A DNA stretch of 57,053 nucleotides from Planctomycetaceae bacterium (GTDB taxonomy: Bacteria; Planctomycetota; Planctomycetia; Pirellulales; Pirellulaceae), in the NCBI GenBank assembly GCA_002726515.1, contig PBTE01000047.1:1-57053 (forward strand). The letters are read 5' to 3'. The notes beneath the pieces were generated by a model. The model was not told the DNA's origin, ran no database searches, and saw nothing but the letters and a program-made list of their open reading frames with translations. The first letter of the stretch is position 1; the number at the start of each line of letters is the position of its first letter. The position numbers and the translations under genes were made by a program. Of the stretch, positions 54,833-57,053 are shown piece after piece.

Positions 54833-55738
54833 TCAACTTGCCGGGGGCAACGCGAGTTTTGACTCATCGCCGACACACCATTGGTAACGACTGGCTCGAC
54901 CGGCGCCGTCGAGCATCTCGGGACTGAGCACGATTGTTCCAAACTCGAGCGGTGTAAAATCATCACCCTGCCCCTCTGAGGTACGAAAAACATTGTAATC
55001 CTTTTCTGCCTCGACTTGGGCCAGATCGATCAAGTCTCGTAGAGCGTAACGTCGCGCCACCGCATTTCCAATGAGCCCAACGCCAACTTTCCCCTGTTGT
55101 TCCAGCATGGAACCAAGACGGTTGAAATCGGTGTGCCGCGAACCGGTGTAACTTTGCGGCTGGTAGTCCAACATCGCTTGCGTCACGAGCGAGTCGTCGC
55201 TACGGCGAATTTTGACCTTCAGGTCAATCGTATGTCGATAGGGCACTTCACACATCCACTCTGCAAAGTGGTGGCTGGTCGAACTTGAGTATCCCATGCC
55301 TAACATCAGTACCTGGGTGTTCAAACCGAGCATCATGCCAAAGGATGAACGGAGATCGAATACCGACAGCGCCGGATCGACTTCGGTGATGACGCGGGCC
55401 CGCCGCCCAATCGCTGCAAAACTGTGCCGGAAAGCGACGCTCCTCAATGCCTCTGGGCGAGTCCTTGCCGCTTCGCTGATCGCCCCCATCTCCGAGCGGT
55501 CCAGCCTGGGGGCGATAATCGGATCGTCCTCGACTTCATGAATAAATGTGAATGTGGGAACGATCAAAGTTCCACGCTCACCCACCACCTCCAACAATGC
55601 GTCGACCATTGTCTGGGCCCCTCCCTCGATCCGACCTACCGTGCGCATGGCCGAATGCACCAGCAGATTGTCTCCCGACGTGATACCCGTTTCGTTCAGG
55701 CTGCGAATGATCGTTGATTTATCCAGGGCGAGGCTCAT
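54833..55738 (-). CDS. AAC(3)-family N-acetyltransferase-like protein
   Basis: 301 residues from the ATG at 55738; the ORF begins at 55816. Family signature LLVHSAMRTVGRIEGGAQTMVDAL (Ser-His region; in part HSAMRTVGRIEGGAQTM) and GTLIVPTFTF, later FRHSFAAIG and GMGYSSSTSHHFAEW. These are conserved in aminoglycoside 3-N-acetyltransferases and their many chromosomal relatives, such as YokD. In environmental bacteria most are not resistance genes, so I would not infer drug resistance. Confidence 0.75.
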   Translation of the reverse strand: MSLALDKSTIIRSLNETGITSGDNLLVHSAMRTVGRIEGGAQTMVDALLEVVGERGTLIVPTFTFIHEVEDDPIIAPRLDRSEMGAISEAARTRPEALRSVAFRHSFAAIGRRARVITEVDPALSVFDLRSSFGMMLGLNTQVLMLGMGYSSSTSHHFAEWMCEVPYRHTIDLKVKIRRSDDSLVTQAMLDYQPQSYTGSRHTDFNRLGSMLEQQGKVGVGLIGNAVARRYALRDLIDLAQVEAEKDYNVFRTSEGQGDDFTPLEFGTIVLSPEMLDGAGRASRYQWCVGDESKLALPPAS

Positions 55739-56420
55739 GGCTGGCACTCTGTGGTTTGCGGTCTGTAGCGTCGGAAGGGTGGATTTTTCCCGGTTTTCAA
55801 AACGACAGGCTGTCAAGATCGTGCAACGAACAATAACAACTAACGTTTACAATGCAGGTATCGATGGGCACCCGCCGTCACAAGGCGAAAAGCGCACTCC
55901 ATGCCGAGCTGGACAAAAGTCTCCGGCCCTTGAAATTGCAGCCCACCCTGAACATTCGCATCCCGCCGGTTCCCCGACGAGCCTGACGTAGGAGTTCTAC
56001 ACGACCATACATGTCGGGATCGTTCATTGGTTTTTCCCATCTGAAAAATCGAATGTTCCCTTGCCCTCTTGAGACAGGCGACAGACCTCGCGAACGACTC
56101 GACTTGTGGCAGAGCGCGTCTGCCTGGTCAGGTCGACGCCCAACACGGTTGGTTCCGGCCGACTCCCGTCGGCAAAGTGACAGTTTCCGTCAGATGTGAA
56201 ACTGAGGAAAGCCCACGTTTCGTAGAGCACAAATCCCGAAAAACGCCCGTGGGCCTGCGAACATCGAGAAACCGATGGTAAGCAGACCGCCGCTGCAAGT
56301 TTGTTCCCGAAAACAGTCGGCTGAAATAAACACTCTCAAGATAACATCAACCAATCGAAGCTATCGGCCGGCCGATGCGGACCTTTTGTTGAGAGGCTCC
56401 GTTTGTCATGAAAATCGACG
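55739..56420. other. Intergenic region
   Basis: Between two minus-strand genes. No gene, promoter pair, repeat or RNA fold that I can support. Confidence 0.4.
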
Positions 56421-57053
56421 TCAGGCCAGAATGTCATGGACCACATTGCCAAAGATGTCGGTCAAACGAAAATCGCGACCCGCATGGCGATAGGTGAGTT
56501 GCTCGTGGTCGAGTCCCAGAAGGTGAAGTATCGTCGCGTGCAGGTCGTGCACATGGACCGTGTTTTCAACCGGAAGGAAACCGAAATCGTCGGTCGCTCC
56601 ATACATCAAACCGGGCTTCACGCCACCGCCGGCCATCCAGGCACAAAAACTCTCCTGCTGGTGTTCGCGTCCATGCTTTTCAATCGGAGAAGTGCCGGAA
56701 ATATCCTGACTCCACGGCGACCGGCCAAACTCACCCGACCAGACCACCAACGTGTCGTCGAGCAAGCCGCGACGCTTCAGGTCTTTAAGCAGACCCGCAA
56801 TCGGCTTATCGACAGAAGCGGAACTGAGCGGAAGTTCAGCTTGAATATTTCCATGGTGATCCCAGCCGCCAAAAGTAACCTGAACAAAACGCACCCCCGC
56901 CTCGCTGAATCGCCGAGCCAGCAAACAGGATCGTCCCATGAGATCGGATTGCTTTTCGCCAACGCCATACATGTCCGACGTTTCCCGAGATTCGTCAGAA
57001 AGGTCGAGAATTTTCGGTGTCTCATTTTGCATGCGGAACGCCAGTTCAAAGGA
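56421..57053 (-). CDS. DUF1501 protein, C-terminal part (cut by window edge)
   Basis: The frame is open to the last base; the start lies beyond the right edge. The visible 210 residues show the usual DUF1501 features: SFELAFRMQNETPKILDLS, GRSCLLARRFSEAGVRFVQV, DDTLVVWSGEFGRSPW, GREHQQESFCAWMAGGGVKPG and the end YRHAGRDFRLTDIFGNVVHDIL. It is related to alkaline-phosphatase/sulfatase-fold proteins, usually carries a Tat signal and is usually paired with a DUF1549/DUF1553 gene in planctomycetes. That partner may lie off-window. Confidence 0.9.
   Translation of the reverse strand, partial: SFELAFRMQNETPKILDLSDESRETSDMYGVGEKQSDLMGRSCLLARRFSEAGVRFVQVTFGGWDHHGNIQAELPLSSASVDKPIAGLLKDLKRRGLLDDTLVVWSGEFGRSPWSQDISGTSPIEKHGREHQQESFCAWMAGGGVKPGLMYGATDDFGFLPVENTVHVHDLHATILHLLGLDHEQLTYRHAGRDFRLTDIFGNVVHDILA

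Noticed and set aside
54833..55738. Aminoglycoside resistance gene
   Set aside because: The AAC(3) fold is widespread in chromosomes without a resistance role; there is no integron, transposon or other resistance gene near it.

Overview
The window looks like a chromosomal segment of a planctomycete, probably of the Pirellula/Rhodopirellula kind. This rests on family content, not on a marker gene. It carries a DUF1559 pseudopilin-like protein, the end of a DUF1501 protein, PEP-CTERM proteins (one with dockerin-type repeats), two CRTAC1/FG-GAP proteins, a lipoprotein sulfatase and two copies of a planctomycete-type secreted beta-propeller protein. GC is a little above 50 percent, Shine-Dalgarno signals are often weak, and many starts are GTG or TTG. 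I found no rRNA, tRNA, CRISPR array, transposase or phage gene.

Layout. (1) 0.5-7.5 kb: surface-modification genes: GT9 glycosyltransferase, DUF6165, an SGNH membrane protein, a glycosyltransferase-DUF6065 fusion and a flavin-dependent tryptophan-halogenase-type enzyme with intact catalytic residues. (2) 8-20 kb: envelope proteins and metabolism: small lipoprotein, DUF1559 protein, the two beta-propeller paralogues, a DegT/DnrJ aminotransferase coupled to an MlrC-like M81 peptidase, and two PEP-CTERM proteins. (3) 20.5-26.1 kb: an arylsulfotransferase-like gene behind a very large FG-GAP/ASPIC-UnbV/thioredoxin/TPR gene. That gene is interrupted by one in-frame TGA, followed at once by a hairpin that matches the bacterial SECIS element. 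I read it as one 1413-residue selenoprotein. (4) 27-45.5 kb: a glycan and decoration region: GT-C and GT2 glycosyltransferases, four sulfotransferases, a NodU-type carbamoyltransferase, a second SGNH protein, a methyltransferase, an epimerase, a sulfatase, two 2-oxoglutarate oxygenases and two aspartyl/asparaginyl beta-hydroxylase-like proteins. Several share a near-identical promoter design. (5) 45.7-50.2 kb: a second CRTAC1 lipoprotein, a redoxin-like remnant and two coupled 2OG-Fe(II) oxygenases. (6) 50.6-57 kb: a catabolic set (luciferase-like oxidoreductase, SDR, RraA-type aldolase, enolase-superfamily dehydratase), an AAC(3)-like acetyltransferase and the end of a DUF1501 gene cut by the window edge.

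Regions 1, 4 and 5 look like machinery that builds and decorates an extracellular glycan or (glyco)protein: sugars are transferred and epimerised, then sulfated, carbamoylated, methylated, probably acylated, hydroxylated and perhaps halogenated. The substrate cannot be seen from the sequence. The strongest new observation is the probable selenocysteine codon at 24028-24030.
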